Below, one piece after another: positions 1 through 9,446 of a DNA stretch of 64,000 nucleotides. Position 1 is the stretch's first letter. Each line of letters begins with the position of its first letter. The DNA is from Oscillospiraceae bacterium (lineage in GTDB: Bacteria; Bacillota; Clostridia; Oscillospirales; Acutalibacteraceae), in NCBI GenBank assembly GCA_003514385.1, contig DOQR01000004.1:359239-423238 (forward strand), in the 5' to 3' direction. The notes beneath the pieces were generated by a model. It saw only the letters and a program-made list of their open reading frames with translations, was not told the DNA's origin and searched no databases. The position numbers were made by a program, and so were the translations under genes.

Positions 1-431
1 TCGCGCTCCCAGTCGCAGGACGAGCCCATCTTCTTGAGCTGTTCGATTATTCTGCCGCCGAACTTCTCTTTCCACGCCCATGCGCGCTCGAGGAAGCCTT
101 CACGACCGACATCGTCCTTTGTAAGGCCTTCCTTTGCCATAGCCTCGACTATCTTCGCCTCGGTGGCGATAGAAGCGTGGTCGGTGCCGGGCAGCCAGAG
201 GGTATCGTAGCCCTGCATGCGGTGGTAGCGGATAAGTATATCCTGAAGAGTATTGTCAAGAGCATGACCCATATGGAGCTGACCCGTGATGTTCGGAGGG
301 GGAATAACTATAGTATAGGGTTTCTTCTCCGGGTCGGGTACGGCGTGGAAGAAATTGCCGTCGAGCCAGAATTTATAGGTTCTGTCCTCCACTTCCTTCG
401 GATCATACTGTTTTGCGAGTTCCTTTGCCAT
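1..431 (-). CDS. valS: Valine--tRNA ligase, N-terminal part (cut by window edge)
   Basis: Charges tRNA-Val with valine in the cytoplasm. About 143 N-terminal residues are present and the frame is open to base 1, so the C-terminal editing, KMSKS and tail regions lie outside. The class I signature HMGH is at residues 53-56 after [10 protein letters not shown], followed by a stretch ending [12 protein letters not shown], typical of ValRS. I start at ATG 431; a second in-frame ATG lies at 443, but it directly abuts the GGAGAA motif, so 431 with about 12 bases of spacing fits slightly better. It is transcribed away from the flippase gene, from a promoter near 597-625. Confidence 0.93.
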   Translation of the reverse strand, partial: MAKELAKQYDPKEVEDRTYKFWLDGNFFHAVPDPEKKPYTIVIPPPNITGQLHMGHALDNTLQDILIRYHRMQGYDTLWLPGTDHASIATEAKIVEAMAKEGLTKDDVGREGFLERAWAWKEKFGGRIIEQLKKMGSSCDWER

Positions 432-468
432 AACATAATCCATTTCTCCGGCGAATAGATTTTACATG

Positions 469-502
469 AACGCTGATTGCTCCGCGCCGGAGGAGCAGCG
501 TT
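469..502 (-). other. Hairpin in the valS leader
   Basis: Two-part stem: AACGCT (469-474) pairs with AGCGTT (497-502), and GCTCC (479-483) pairs with GGAGC (492-496), with a four-base bulge. It lies about 40 bases before the valS start, inside a leader of roughly 150 bases. No T-box sequence such as GGGTGGTACCGCG is visible and no U-run follows on the minus strand, so it is not a plain terminator or a recognisable T-box. Confidence 0.45.
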
Positions 503-596
503 GGTTTTACATTTCAGAAATCGGCAGCGATGCGGTATTCGGACACCGGCATACGCTTTTTGGGGTGATGTCCTCTTTTCCGATGAATTACTCTAT

Positions 597-625
597 ATTA
601 TCACATTCAGAAGCGTTTTTGTCAA
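597..625 (-). promoter_or_regulatory. valS promoter (sigma-A type, extended -10)
   Basis: On the minus strand TTGACA (625-620) is followed after 17 bases by GATAAT (602-597), with a TG one base before the -10. Transcription would start near 590. Confidence 0.6.
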
Positions 626-661
626 GAGATTTAACGCTTTTTGACTTCTCCGGAGGCAAAA

Positions 662-2245
662 ATGAAGAACACGAAACGGCTTCTCATAAACACGCTGACG
701 CTCGCCGCGACATCGTTTCTCATGCGCACGGTCGGCGTTGCGTTCAATGTATATCTGACCGGGCGGCTGGGCGCGGCGGGAATAGGACTTTTTTCGCTCG
801 TCACGGACGTGTACGCAATGGCGCTTACATTTTCGTTTGCGGGTCTGCCGCTCGCATCGACGCGGCTCACGGTTGAAGATTCCGGGAAAAATGCCGGTCA
901 GGGAGCATGGATAATGCGGCGGTGCGCGCTCTACGGGCTGACGGTCGGGTGCATGATGCTCGCCGCCGTATGGTTCGGCGCGGAGCTGATAGCAAAGCTG
1001 TGGCTCGGCGACATACGCACGGCGTCGTCGCTTCGCATACTCGCGCTGAGCCTCCCCGCGGCGTCGGTCGGCTGCGCGTTCAGCGGATATTTCACGGCGC
1101 GGCGCACAGTGCTCAAATATGCGGCGGTACAGATATTCGAGCAGGCGGTAAAAATAGCGGTCTCTGTTCTGATGCTTCGATTCTGGGCGGCAAAGGGCGC
1201 AGAATATGCCTGCGACGCAGTGGCGCTCGGCATAACAATATCGCAGATAAGCTCGCTGATATGCGCATTTTTGCTCTACAAATCAACGAAGCACAAAAAG
1301 CCGAAAGAAAAAACGCCCGGCGGGCTTCGGGCTCTGCTGCGCATTGCGCTCCCGGACGCCGCCGGATCGTGCGCGCGCTCGGTGCTGCTGACGATAGAAC
1401 ACCTGCTGATTCCCGTGGGCTTTCGCAAATCGGGGCAGAGCACGGGCGGCGCGATGACGCTCTACGGAGTCATTCACGGCATGGCTCTGCCGGTTATCCT
1501 CTACCCCGCCGCCATAATGACAGCTCTCGCGAGCATGCTCGTGCCTGAATTTGCCGAATGTGCGGCGCGCAGCAACAGAAACAGGATAGACAGCATGGCG
1601 GCGCGGGCAATAAAAATAACCGTGCTGTTTTCGATGGGCACGGCGGGAATAATGTTCATTTTTTCCGAGGGGCTGTCGCAGTGCATCTACGGGGACGGGC
1701 AATGCGCGGAATATCTGCGCGTGCTCGCGCCGCTTCTGCCGATAATGTACACAGACACGACAGTTGACGGAATACTCAAAGGGCTCGACCAGCAGGTATA
1801 TTCAATGAGATATAATATAATCGACTCCGCGATGTGCGTCGTGCTCGTGCTGATACTCATCCCGAAATATTCCGTAAAGGGCTATGTCGCGATACTTTTT
1901 ATCAGCGAGATAGTAAACTTTTCGCTGAGCATACACAGGCTTTCAAAAGTTTGCACGCTCGAAATAAATATCATGGATTCGATAATAAAGCCCGCCGTCT
2001 GCGTGACGGCTTCGTTCCTCGCGGGGCTGCTGCTCTCCTCGGCGCAGGGCAGCGGAAAAGCCGCGCTGACAATCATAATAACTGTCAACGCGGCGGTGTA
2101 TATTCTTCTGCTGATGCTCACGGGCAGCATCTCGGCGCAGGATATTATTTGGTTCAAAAATATCTTTTCGCGCGGCTCAAAATCTGAAAAAAGAGGGCTC
2201 TGCGCTGCTCGGATAAACAACCGTCAGCGTTCCCTGAGCGACTGA
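662..2245 (+). CDS. SpoVB/MurJ-like lipid-linked oligosaccharide flippase (MATE-fold family)
   Basis: Polytopic membrane protein of 527 residues in the polysaccharide biosynthesis/SpoVB group, which flips lipid-linked sugars or peptidoglycan precursors across the membrane. The N-terminus resembles SpoVB-type proteins (TAATSFLMRTVGVAFNVYL), and about 12-14 hydrophobic segments are spread over the whole length. The length is normal for SpoVB (about 520). The start is ATG 662, five bases after GGAGG; an in-frame ATG at 641 has no ribosome site. The 3' end overlaps the convergent thiN gene by 69 bp. The substrate cannot be read from sequence; in a spore former a cortex or cell-wall role is plausible. 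Confidence 0.82.
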   Translation: MKNTKRLLINTLTLAATSFLMRTVGVAFNVYLTGRLGAAGIGLFSLVTDVYAMALTFSFAGLPLASTRLTVEDSGKNAGQGAWIMRRCALYGLTVGCMMLAAVWFGAELIAKLWLGDIRTASSLRILALSLPAASVGCAFSGYFTARRTVLKYAAVQIFEQAVKIAVSVLMLRFWAAKGAEYACDAVALGITISQISSLICAFLLYKSTKHKKPKEKTPGGLRALLRIALPDAAGSCARSVLLTIEHLLIPVGFRKSGQSTGGAMTLYGVIHGMALPVILYPAAIMTALASMLVPEFAECAARSNRNRIDSMAARAIKITVLFSMGTAGIMFIFSEGLSQCIYGDGQCAEYLRVLAPLLPIMYTDTTVDGILKGLDQQVYSMRYNIIDSAMCVVLVLILIPKYSVKGYVAILFISEIVNFSLSIHRLSKVCTLEINIMDSIIKPAVCVTASFLAGLLLSSAQGSGKAALTIIITVNAAVYILLLMLTGSISAQDIIWFKNIFSRGSKSEKRGLCAARINNRQRSLSD

Positions 2246-2815
2246 TATTTCGCTTCTTTTGCCGACAAATTCATTGCTGACGCCGAGGGCGTATGTGTTC
2301 TTCAAGATGCCGTTTTTGAGCTCATATTTGAGCCCGCTTATAGTGACACCCGATGAGATATCCGAATGGGAGAACACGGAGACCATGCCCTTTGCGGTCT
2401 CGTCAAAAATAATTCTGCCGTTTGTTATCGAAGTGAACGAAGTTTCGCGCGCGTCGATAATCGCAGTCATTCCGCGCCTCGACAGCGACGAGATGAGCTG
2501 GATATTCGCAAGAGTATGGTCGGCTCTGCCGCCCGATGCGCCGTAGAGAATGAAATTTTTATATCCGCGCATCACGCCCTCTGCGACCGCCGCGCCCATA
2601 TCGGTATCGTTCTTTTCGCAGGGCAGGACGATAATATTCCGCCCGTTCGGAGTGTGCCCGAGGGAATCGAAATCGCCTATAACTAAATTCGGCGTTATAC
2701 CGAGATTCTGAAGATACAGCAGACCTTTATCGGCAGCGATGATGAAATCGCCCTCCCCTGTCGGGCGGATTCCGAAGAAGTCGCCGCCGCCGACTATATG
2801 ACAAACTTTGCTCAT
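2177..2815 (-). CDS. thiN: Thiamine pyrophosphokinase
   Basis: Transfers pyrophosphate from ATP to thiamine to make thiamine diphosphate. 212 residues, normal for the family. Visible signatures are IGDFDSLG (46-53), EKNDTDMGAA (67-76) and YGASGGRADHTLANI (91-105), which form the nucleotide and thiamine sites. The start is ATG 2815, preceded by GGTGAT; the upstream in-frame TTG at 2845 sits inside the -10 element and can be excluded. It is monocistronic, with its own promoter (2845-2873). Its last 69 bases are antisense to the end of the flippase gene. Confidence 0.9.
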   Translation of the reverse strand: MSKVCHIVGGGDFFGIRPTGEGDFIIAADKGLLYLQNLGITPNLVIGDFDSLGHTPNGRNIIVLPCEKNDTDMGAAVAEGVMRGYKNFILYGASGGRADHTLANIQLISSLSRRGMTAIIDARETSFTSITNGRIIFDETAKGMVSVFSHSDISSGVTISGLKYELKNGILKNTYALGVSNEFVGKRSEISVAQGTLTVVYPSSAEPSFFRF

Positions 2816-2844
2816 AATATCACCGTCCGTTTGTTTCTTTGACA

Positions 2845-2873
2845 ATTATATATCATCAATCATAATTTTTCAA
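2845..2873 (-). promoter_or_regulatory. thiN promoter
   Basis: TTGAAA (2873-2868), 17-base spacer, perfect TATAAT (2850-2845) on the minus strand. Predicted start of transcription near 2838, giving a short leader with no room for a TPP riboswitch. Confidence 0.65.
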
Positions 2874-2879
2874 TCATAT

Positions 2880-2913
2880 ACGAAAAGCCGCCCCGGAATA
2901 TATCCGGAGCGGT
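2880..2913 (-). terminator. Terminator of the LCP gene
   Basis: Minus strand stem CCGCTCCGGA / TCCGGGGCGG (10 bp, one G-U) with a five-base loop, followed by CTTTTCG. It starts a few bases after the LCP stop codon. Confidence 0.75.
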
Positions 2914-2917
2914 AATT

Positions 2918-4300
2918 TTATGCTGCATCTTCGTCTTCCGCCGGCGAAGTTGAGCCGAAATCGGGAAGAGTGAACGGGAAGCGGCGGGTCGTGCTCTCCG
3001 CCTCGGTGACCTCGCTCACCGCCTCGGAAGTATGCTCATGAGTTACAGGCTCTTCGCTCTCCGCCACAGTACCGACATCGGTGTGCGGACGGGTCGACGC
3101 AGAATATGAGCCTGAGCCGCTGCTGTTGCTGCTCGGGACTGCGCCCTTTTTCAGCAGATCGACAGCGGAGACATGGTTATCGCCGATCTTTATATTCGTG
3201 TCGCCGTAGAGAGCGAGCTGGAGCTCACGCGCAACGACGGGATAATCGACGACCCAGACCGAAAGGCGCTGGTTGATTATCTTGCCGTAGTAGGTATAGA
3301 GCTGAGCGGAAGTGTAGTTGCCCTCGGTCGGCATGACTATCTGCTTTATCTCGTAGTTCATCCAGCCCTGAGAGAGCGCCTGGGTCATGAGAGAGAGAAT
3401 CTCACTGCGCTTGTAGTTCGTCACGACATTGGGCAGGACGATATCGAGCGCGTTGTTGAGCTGACCCGCAGAGGCGTTCTGCGCGCTCTTGATGAGAGCC
3501 ATGATAACGGTACGCTGTCTTGCGGTTCTGCCGACATCGCCCTCGTTGTCAACGTGGCGTATACGGCTGTAGACCAGAGCCTGGCTGCCGCTGAGCTTGA
3601 CGGAATCGCCGGCGCTTATTTTCTTTATCTTCGTTGTGGTGCGGTTGATATAATCCGCCTCATAGGGCTCAATCGGAACGGACACGCCGCCGAGAGAGTC
3701 AATAAGCTTCGGGAAGCTCTTGAAATCGACGCTGATATAGTGGTCGATCTCTATTTTATAGTTGTTCTCAAGCGTCTCTATAAGTGCTGCGGGGCCGCCC
3801 CAGAAATAGGAGTGGTTCGTCTTGCAGCAGCGCTCGGAGCCGTTGATGTTCATATAGGTATAGCAGTCTCTGAGGAAGGACACAAGAGTTATAGTCTTGG
3901 TCTTTCTGTTGAGCGAGAGCAGAATAATCGCATCCGAGCGTCCGCCGGCGGCCTTGCCGGTCTCGCTGTCAACGCCGAGGAGCAGAACATTGATTATATT
4001 CTTGCTCGAATACTTCGCGCCGCCGTTCTTCGCCCACGCGGTTATAAGGCTGTCGATGCTCGAAGCGTCGCTGACATCATACATAGCCTCAAACTGCTCC
4101 TCGGGCGCAAAGGTGCCATCCGGATTGCCGTTTCCGCCGTGATCGATGGTAATAAGTCCGAGCTTATTGCCGATATAGATGCCGCCGCCGATTATAGCAA
4201 GGGCAAGCACCACACAGACAACGGTAATCGTGATTTTAAGATTGCGCTTGTTGTTGTCCATAAAAAACTGTTTAAATGTTCTTTTTTCTTTCTTTTCCAT
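2918..4300 (-). CDS. LytR-CpsA-Psr (LCP) family cell-wall polymer ligase
   Basis: LCP proteins transfer undecaprenyl-linked glycopolymers onto peptidoglycan outside the membrane. The 460-residue protein has a cytoplasmic basic N-terminus, one membrane helix (about 22-44), and an LCP domain from about 103 to 260 with GVD (109-111), RSD (121-123) and SFLRD (141-145), the conserved pyrophosphate- and metal-binding positions. The tail after about 390 is rich in Ser, Thr and Glu and probably disordered. The start is ATG 4300, preceded by AAAGTGAG; the longer reading begins with TTG at 4318. An extended -10 (TG-A-TACAAT, 4337-4332) lies upstream but its -35 is poor. Single gene with its own terminator. 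Confidence 0.88.
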   Translation of the reverse strand: MEKKEKRTFKQFFMDNNKRNLKITITVVCVVLALAIIGGGIYIGNKLGLITIDHGGNGNPDGTFAPEEQFEAMYDVSDASSIDSLITAWAKNGGAKYSSKNIINVLLLGVDSETGKAAGGRSDAIILLSLNRKTKTITLVSFLRDCYTYMNINGSERCCKTNHSYFWGGPAALIETLENNYKIEIDHYISVDFKSFPKLIDSLGGVSVPIEPYEADYINRTTTKIKKISAGDSVKLSGSQALVYSRIRHVDNEGDVGRTARQRTVIMALIKSAQNASAGQLNNALDIVLPNVVTNYKRSEILSLMTQALSQGWMNYEIKQIVMPTEGNYTSAQLYTYYGKIINQRLSVWVVDYPVVARELQLALYGDTNIKIGDNHVSAVDLLKKGAVPSSNSSGSGSYSASTRPHTDVGTVAESEEPVTHEHTSEAVSEVTEAESTTRRFPFTLPDFGSTSPAEDEDAA

Positions 4301-4564
4301 AAAGCAGCTCACTTTCAACAGTATACGGCATATTGTATCACTTTTCGTGTCAAAAAGCTATACCAATCCCACAAATTTATTGTTTCTTTATTTTTGGCTG
4401 TTTACACAAAGCGTGCAAAATATAAAACGCACGGATTTGAGATTTTACTGCACGGCGGCGGAAAAACTTTTTGAGAGGATGATATCATGATAAAAAACAT
4501 TGATATAACACCGAGCATACATAAAACGGATTGACAAATTAGGATTTGTCGCAGAATCTATTTT

Positions 4565-4610
4565 GGCTCCCCTGTAGGGGAGCTGGATACGCGAAGCGTA
4601 GACTGAGGGG
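4565..4610. repeat. Clostridia-type double-hairpin intergenic repeat
   Basis: CTCCCC (4567-4572) pairs with GGGGAG (4577-4582); then TACGC (4588-4592) pairs with GCGTA (4596-4600), and the unit ends ACTGAGGGGTT. Repeats of the general form stem-AGCTG-stem-ACTGAGGG are familiar from many Clostridia genomes; this is recalled, not searched. Confidence 0.6.
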
Positions 4611-4706
4611 TTAGTTTTGTTTTGCTCAAAGCAATAAATAAAACATATACAATGCGGACGGATATTATTCGCCCGCGAATTTGCGTGATTTATTGGCGCG
4701 CAGTTT

Positions 4707-4740
4707 GTAGGGTGCGGCGACCCCGACGCACCGCTGCTGC
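4707..4740 (+). repeat. GTAGGG module, copy 1
   Basis: Begins GTAGGGTGCGGCGACC (4707-4722) and continues into GACGCACCGCTGC. The same core occurs in reverse orientation near 58090-58117 and, diverged, near 27051-27077. Confidence 0.65.
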
Positions 4741-4783
4741 GTAAGCGGCACGAATTTCCTGAAATATCCATTGCCGACCATTC

Positions 4784-4808
4784 GTAGGGACAGCCCTTGC
4801 GGCTGTCC
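4784..4808 (+). repeat. GTAGGG module, copy 2
   Basis: GTAGGGACAGCC then TTGC then GGCTGTCC. The arms GGACAGCC (4788-4795) and GGCTGTCC (4801-4808) form a perfect 8-bp stem. Confidence 0.55.
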
Positions 4809-5439
4809 GTTATCGTTGTAGCCGATACAGGGGCATATAATTAGCTCCCGCCTTCGCTACGCACTCTAACCGGATGATATATATATATCCCGCGTTTCGG
4901 CATTTTCTTTTTATTTGAAAAAGAAAACGCCTGCAAAAGAAAAGCAAACTGTGCCCACAAAAAGGCAAGCAAGCATCGCTTAAAAGTAAGTCTTTTTGCG
5001 CCATGCTGCGAAAAAAGCGCTTGAAATGCGGGCGCATTCCTGTGCGCCTTTTTCTTGCCTGTCATCAAAAATCCAATACTTTTAAGTGCAAGCAGTTTTG
5101 CTGCGCAAAACCGATGTGTGCCTGCCTTTTTATGGGCTGCGCCCCGAGACCCCGCGAACGCCGCGCCGCAGCACATAGCCCGCGGCTATCATTTAGTTGC
5201 TCGGCACATTTGCCCGCAAGCGCGCCGGAGCTTGAACGAGTGCGGGCTCGTGCGTCTTGCTTCGCAAGCCGTTCCCTCGCCAGTCTCCGTCAGATATCAA
5301 ACACTTCGGCGCGGCTATTGAAAGCTTGATTATAAAGACAAGTCGGCAGTCTACTTCTACTTTGTAAAAATTCGTGCTAATCAAATCAACAAATCCAAGT
5401 TTATCAAACCGATAAAATTGGCACGTCTATACACCTTAC

Positions 5440-5478
5440 AGAAACAAAAAACGACCTATGAGCCATAGATCGTTTTTA
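5440..5478. terminator. Terminator after the DUF3006 gene, probably bidirectional
   Basis: Stem of 13 bp, AAAACGACCTATG (5448-5460) with CATAGATCGTTTT (5464-5476), one G-U pair and a three-base loop, with T-runs on both sides. It closes the leftward tepA-to-DUF3006 operon. Confidence 0.75.
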
Positions 5479-5514
5479 TATTCTATAAGCACCCGCCAAA
5501 AATCAATGGGGAAA

Positions 5515-5736
5515 TTATTCATCAAACAGACCGTCCATAAGTTCGAGAGCTGCTTTGCGGCGGCGTTCTTCTTCCTCGCGGTCGAACACGAACGAGCCGT
5601 CCGGCAGGCGGCGCAGGACATTGCCCTCGCCCGCTCCGTCGGGGAGCAGAGCGCGGCTGATATTGACCATTGTTTCGCCGTCTTTTTCGCAGACTGCGTA
5701 GTTTTCTTCGATACGGTCGATGGCGTAATATTCCAT
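5515..5736 (-). CDS. DUF3006 family protein
   Basis: Small acidic protein of 73 residues beginning MEYYAIDRIEENYAVCE, the usual DUF3006 opening. The C-terminal third is highly charged (DREEEERRRK) and probably helical. The start at ATG 5736 follows a near-perfect AAGGAGG at seven bases; longer in-frame readings lack a ribosome site. It lies 16 bp after the MBL-fold hydrolase gene, an association seen in many Firmicutes. No biochemical function is established. Confidence 0.8.
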   Translation of the reverse strand: MEYYAIDRIEENYAVCEKDGETMVNISRALLPDGAGEGNVLRRLPDGSFVFDREEEERRRKAALELMDGLFDE

Positions 5737-5752
5737 TATTCCGCCTCCTTTT

Positions 5753-6727
5753 TTACTTCTCAGCGGTCTTGTTATCCGGGAAAGCCGTTGAAAGATGCTC
5801 GCCGTCCGAGCCGACAACTATCGTGCCTTTTATATCCGTGCGCTCATACGGAATATTATATTTTTCGAGCTTCTCTATAGTCTCCTTGTGCGGGTGACCG
5901 TAGTCGTTATCCTTGCCGCAGGAGATGAGTGCGAGCGACGGAGACACGACCTTGAGAAATTCTTCGCTCGTCGATGTGCTGCTGCCGTGGTGACCGAGTT
6001 TCAGGACATCCGCCTTGATATCCGCGCCGTTTGCGAGTATCTTCTTCTCGCTCTTCTCCTCGGCATCGCCCGTAAATAGGAACGAATTCTTGCCGTAGAC
6101 AACCTTCATCACGACGGAGGCATTGTTGAGATCCTCCGGAGTGCCGACGGGTCCGACTATAGTTATCTTTGCGTCGCCGAGGGTGTAGGTATCGCCGACT
6201 TTTGCGGAGATGACTTTGGCGCCGGACGCTTTAATAGCTTTTATGAGCTTCTGATATATCGAAGTTGTGGGAACCATGGACTTCGGAAGCTTCGGCATAA
6301 TAACATTGTCGACCTCTATCCCCTCGATAACCTTGGGCATACTGCCGATATGGTCGGAATGGGGGTGGGTGGCGACTATGTAATCGAGCTTTTCGACTGA
6401 GTTCGCCTTGAGATAATCGAGTATCGTCTGATCGTTGCCGCGCTCGCCCGCGTCTATCAGCATGGCGTGGTCGCCGCTCTTGACTAAGATGCTGTCGCCC
6501 TGACCGACATCTATAACATGGACGGTGAACGGTTGGCTGAGTGCGTCGCCGCTCTGTATCGTCTGCTCATTGCCCGAGAGCAGCTCGCCCCATGTAGGGA
6601 TATCGAACGGGAGATTCATATAGGGCGCGAAGGTTATCAGCAGCGCGACGGCTATCACGACTGCGGTGACGATTATCTTCGTGCGCTTGTTCTGTGCGGC
6701 GGAGCCGCTTTTTCTCTGATTTGCCAT
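5753..6727 (-). CDS. ComEC/Rec2-like MBL-fold hydrolase, membrane-anchored
   Basis: 324 residues: basic N-terminus, one membrane helix (about 17-36), then a metallo-beta-lactamase domain. Metal-site motifs are HPHSDH (121-126), TGDAEE (219-224) and GHHGSS (245-250), with HPH again near 278. It matches the hydrolase part of ComEC without the channel domain, so it is probably an extracellular or membrane-side phosphodiesterase or nuclease acting on an unknown substrate. It starts 11 bp after ftsK and is followed by its usual DUF3006 partner. Confidence 0.82.
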   Translation of the reverse strand: MANQRKSGSAAQNKRTKIIVTAVVIAVALLITFAPYMNLPFDIPTWGELLSGNEQTIQSGDALSQPFTVHVIDVGQGDSILVKSGDHAMLIDAGERGNDQTILDYLKANSVEKLDYIVATHPHSDHIGSMPKVIEGIEVDNVIMPKLPKSMVPTTSIYQKLIKAIKASGAKVISAKVGDTYTLGDAKITIVGPVGTPEDLNNASVVMKVVYGKNSFLFTGDAEEKSEKKILANGADIKADVLKLGHHGSSTSTSEEFLKVVSPSLALISCGKDNDYGHPHKETIEKLEKYNIPYERTDIKGTIVVGSDGEHLSTAFPDNKTAEK

Positions 6728-6738
6728 ATTTCCTCCGA

Positions 6739-9417
6739 TCAGGTCTCGTCATCTGCGGGAGCATCCGACAGGGCGCATTTTTCCATCCACTGCTGTTTAG
6801 TTATAAGCACCTGGCGGGGCTTGCTGCCCTCAAACGGTCCGATGATGCCCTTGCTCTCGAGTTCATCCATGAGCCTTGCGGCGCGGGCATAACCGAGCTT
6901 CAATTTGCGCTGGAGAAGAGTTGTTGAAGCCATTTTGGCATCGAGCACGACCTCGACGGCGTTCGGGAACATCTCATCGCCCGGCTCTTCGCCGTCATCG
7001 CCGCCTGCGGCACTGTTCTTCTTAGCAGAACCCGCTATCGCCGCCTGCCTGTTTATCTCGTCCATAATACCCTCATCGTACTCCGCCTCGGCGTTGTGCT
7101 TGATGAAGTCGGCAACATTCTCGACCTCTTCGTCGGAGATGAAGCAGCCCTGGATACGGGTCGGCTTGTTTGCGCCGATGGGGCTGAAGAGCATATCGCC
7201 GTTGCCGATAAGCTTCTCCGCGCCGGACATATCGAGTATCGTTCTCGAATCGACCGACGAAGAAACGGAGAGCGCAATTCTGCTGGGGATATTCGCTTTG
7301 ATAATACCTGTGATAACATCGACGGAGGGGCGCTGAGTCGCTATGACAAGGTGCATACCTGCGGCACGCGCTTTCTGAGCAAGGCGGCATATCGCATCCT
7401 CGACTTCATTGGGCGCGACCATCATAAGATCGGCAAGCTCATCGATAAAAATGACTATCTGATGCATCGGGCGCAGTGACTTGTCGCGCTCGGCTAATTT
7501 GTTATATCCTCTTATATCGCGGACATTCTTCTCGGAGAGTATCTTATATCTGTTCTCCATCTCGTTGACCGCCCATGTGAGAGCGCCCGAAGCCTTGCGC
7601 GGATCGGACACGACGGGCACGGCGAGATGCGCGATGCCGTTATAGACCGTGAACTCGACCTGCTTGGGGTCGATCATAAGAAGCTTCACTTCGTCGGGAG
7701 TCGCGTTATAGAGAATGCTGACTATCATTGTGTTCAGGCACACGGATTTACCGGAACCCGTAGTACCCGCTATGAGCAGATGCGGCATCTTCGCGAGATC
7801 TGCGCAGACGGCGTTGCCCGCGATATCCTTGCCGAGGACGACATTGAGCTTGCTCTGGGCGTTCTTGAACTGCGGAGTTTCGATTATCTCGCGCATATAG
7901 ACCATCGAGCGCAGCTTGTTAGGCACCTCGATGCCTATCGCCGCCTTGTTCGGAATGGGTGCTTCGATTCTTATTCCCGACGCGGCAAGGCGCAGTGCGA
8001 TATCATCCGCAAGGTTTGTTATCTTATTTATTCTGACGCCCGCGTCCGGCTGAAGCTCGTATCTTGTGACGGACGGACCGCGGCTTATCTCAGTTATCTT
8101 TGCGTGGACGTTGAAGCTTTCGAGCGTGTCGAGCAGCTTCTGCGCGTTGGATTTGAGCTCATTGGAGAAGTTGTCGTTGCCGTCATGGATGGGCTCTTTG
8201 AGGCAGGTTATCGGCGGCTTGCGATAAGTCGGCTGACTCTCGATAACAGGCTCTTCCTCGTCCTCCTCCGGCACATCGGGCACGGGATCAGGCTCTTTGA
8301 CGGGCGGGAGCTCCGGCTCTTTCTTCTTCGGCTTCTCCGGCTCGGCGGGCTTCTTGCTTATATCGAGCATTTCAAGCTCGTCTTTCGCGCTCTCGGTCGG
8401 CAGAGGCGGCACGCAGGCGGGTCTGCCGTCCACAACGGCGGCGGCTTTTGACACGCCCTCGGCTATCTTCGCGGTCGCCGACGCGGCGTTGACGCGGTTG
8501 ACTATATCATCGATGCCGACATCGGTCTGAACCGGCTTGCGCGGGAACACGGTGGGCTCGGGGCCTTCATCGGCGGCGGATTTTTTGCGGCTCTTTGCAG
8601 CAGCTGCGGGCGCATCAGTCGGCAGAGGAGGCACGGGGAACGGACGGGGGCTGACATAGGGCTCCTCCGCTTTTTTCTCCCTGCGCTTGTCTCTCGACGG
8701 CGCTCTCTCCTGCTCATCTCTGACGCGCTGCGCTCCGCGCTCAAGGCGTTCGTTGGTGTCCTCGCTCATGCGCTTTATGGGCTTGGCGATAGATGTACCG
8801 AGGCGGGACAGGGTAAGTCCCGTGAGGAACATTATGCTGACTATCAGCAGGATAATATTTATTATCGCCGCGCCGACCTTGCCCGCCATTTTAGCAAGCA
8901 GTCCGCCGACGAGCGCACCGAGCGCGCCCGCACTCGGGAATGTGTCATAATCCCTCCACGCGGTCTTTATCTGATCGCCGAGGGTCATGAGCGAAAAGTA
9001 TTCCGACGGGTTCGAGAAAATATGTATCGCCGAGCACAGCAGCAATATTGATATCCCGACGCCGATAAGATTCGACGATATCGAGCCGAACGTCTTGTTC
9101 ATGGCGAGCATGACCGAGACATATATAAGCATGACGGGCCAGATATATGTACACGTGCCGAACACGCCGAACATAAAATTATGCACGGCGCGCCACGCGC
9201 TCTCGCCCTCGATAAACGCCATGGCTATGAGCAGAGCTGCGACAGCCATGAGCGCGATAGCCGCTTTCTGGCGGCGCGAGGACTGCTGCTCGGGAGTCTG
9301 CTCGACAGGCTCTTTTGCAGCCGCAGGCTTTGAAGCCGGGGCTTTTTTTGGCGTTGTAGTTGTTGTTTTTTTCTTCTTAGCGGCCGTTGACTTTGCCGCA
9401 GTCTTTTTCGCAGCCAT
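6739..9417 (-). CDS. ftsK: FtsK/SpoIIIE family DNA translocase
   Basis: ATP-driven motor that moves chromosomal DNA through the division or sporulation septum. The 892 residues comprise a Lys/Ala/Thr-rich start (1-50), about four to five membrane segments (roughly 50-210), a long Pro/Glu/Lys-rich linker (about 225-410), the motor with Walker A GTTGSGKS (about 549-556) and Walker [10 protein letters not shown] (about 652-660), and a C-terminal gamma winged helix (about 820-885) for KOPS/SRS-like recognition. The length exceeds B. subtilis SpoIIIE (about 790) because of the linker. Strong AAGGAGG before ATG 9417. Whether it works in sporulation, division or both is not decided by sequence. Confidence 0.95.
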   Translation of the reverse strand: MAAKKTAAKSTAAKKKKTTTTTPKKAPASKPAAAKEPVEQTPEQQSSRRQKAAIALMAVAALLIAMAFIEGESAWRAVHNFMFGVFGTCTYIWPVMLIYVSVMLAMNKTFGSISSNLIGVGISILLLCSAIHIFSNPSEYFSLMTLGDQIKTAWRDYDTFPSAGALGALVGGLLAKMAGKVGAAIINIILLIVSIMFLTGLTLSRLGTSIAKPIKRMSEDTNERLERGAQRVRDEQERAPSRDKRREKKAEEPYVSPRPFPVPPLPTDAPAAAAKSRKKSAADEGPEPTVFPRKPVQTDVGIDDIVNRVNAASATAKIAEGVSKAAAVVDGRPACVPPLPTESAKDELEMLDISKKPAEPEKPKKKEPELPPVKEPDPVPDVPEEDEEEPVIESQPTYRKPPITCLKEPIHDGNDNFSNELKSNAQKLLDTLESFNVHAKITEISRGPSVTRYELQPDAGVRINKITNLADDIALRLAASGIRIEAPIPNKAAIGIEVPNKLRSMVYMREIIETPQFKNAQSKLNVVLGKDIAGNAVCADLAKMPHLLIAGTTGSGKSVCLNTMIVSILYNATPDEVKLLMIDPKQVEFTVYNGIAHLAVPVVSDPRKASGALTWAVNEMENRYKILSEKNVRDIRGYNKLAERDKSLRPMHQIVIFIDELADLMMVAPNEVEDAICRLAQKARAAGMHLVIATQRPSVDVITGIIKANIPSRIALSVSSSVDSRTILDMSGAEKLIGNGDMLFSPIGANKPTRIQGCFISDEEVENVADFIKHNAEAEYDEGIMDEINRQAAIAGSAKKNSAAGGDDGEEPGDEMFPNAVEVVLDAKMASTTLLQRKLKLGYARAARLMDELESKGIIGPFEGSKPRQVLITKQQWMEKCALSDAPADDET

Positions 9418-9446
9418 TAAGGCCCTCCTTAGAAATTTGAACGAAC

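Larger units (their letters stand above)
4338..5439. other. Gene-free 1.1 kb stretch made largely of repeats
   Basis: No credible gene is seen. A plus-strand ribosome-site-like GAGAGG with ATG at 4488 opens only 15 codons before TGA. This is followed by a double-hairpin repeat (4565-4610), two GTAGGG modules (4707-4740, 4784-4808), a low-complexity AT stretch near 4880 and a region (about 4900-5330) with short overlapping ORFs on both strands that look like translated repeat rather than protein: rich in Cys, Arg and Phe, with no ribosome sites. Confidence 0.5.

Noticed and set aside
463..596. T-box riboswitch for valS
   Set aside because: No T-box sequence and no terminator with antiterminator alternative can be drawn.
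3173..4474. Plus-strand open frame of 433 codons
   Set aside because: Antisense to the LCP gene; same codon-bias effect. Similar antisense frames opposite pcrA, icd, der and pfkA were rejected for the same reason.
4841..5176. Minus-strand open frame of 111 codons in the large gap
   Set aside because: No ribosome site, odd composition (rich in Cys, Phe, Lys, Arg) and location in repeat-like DNA; overlapping frames on both strands are equally open.
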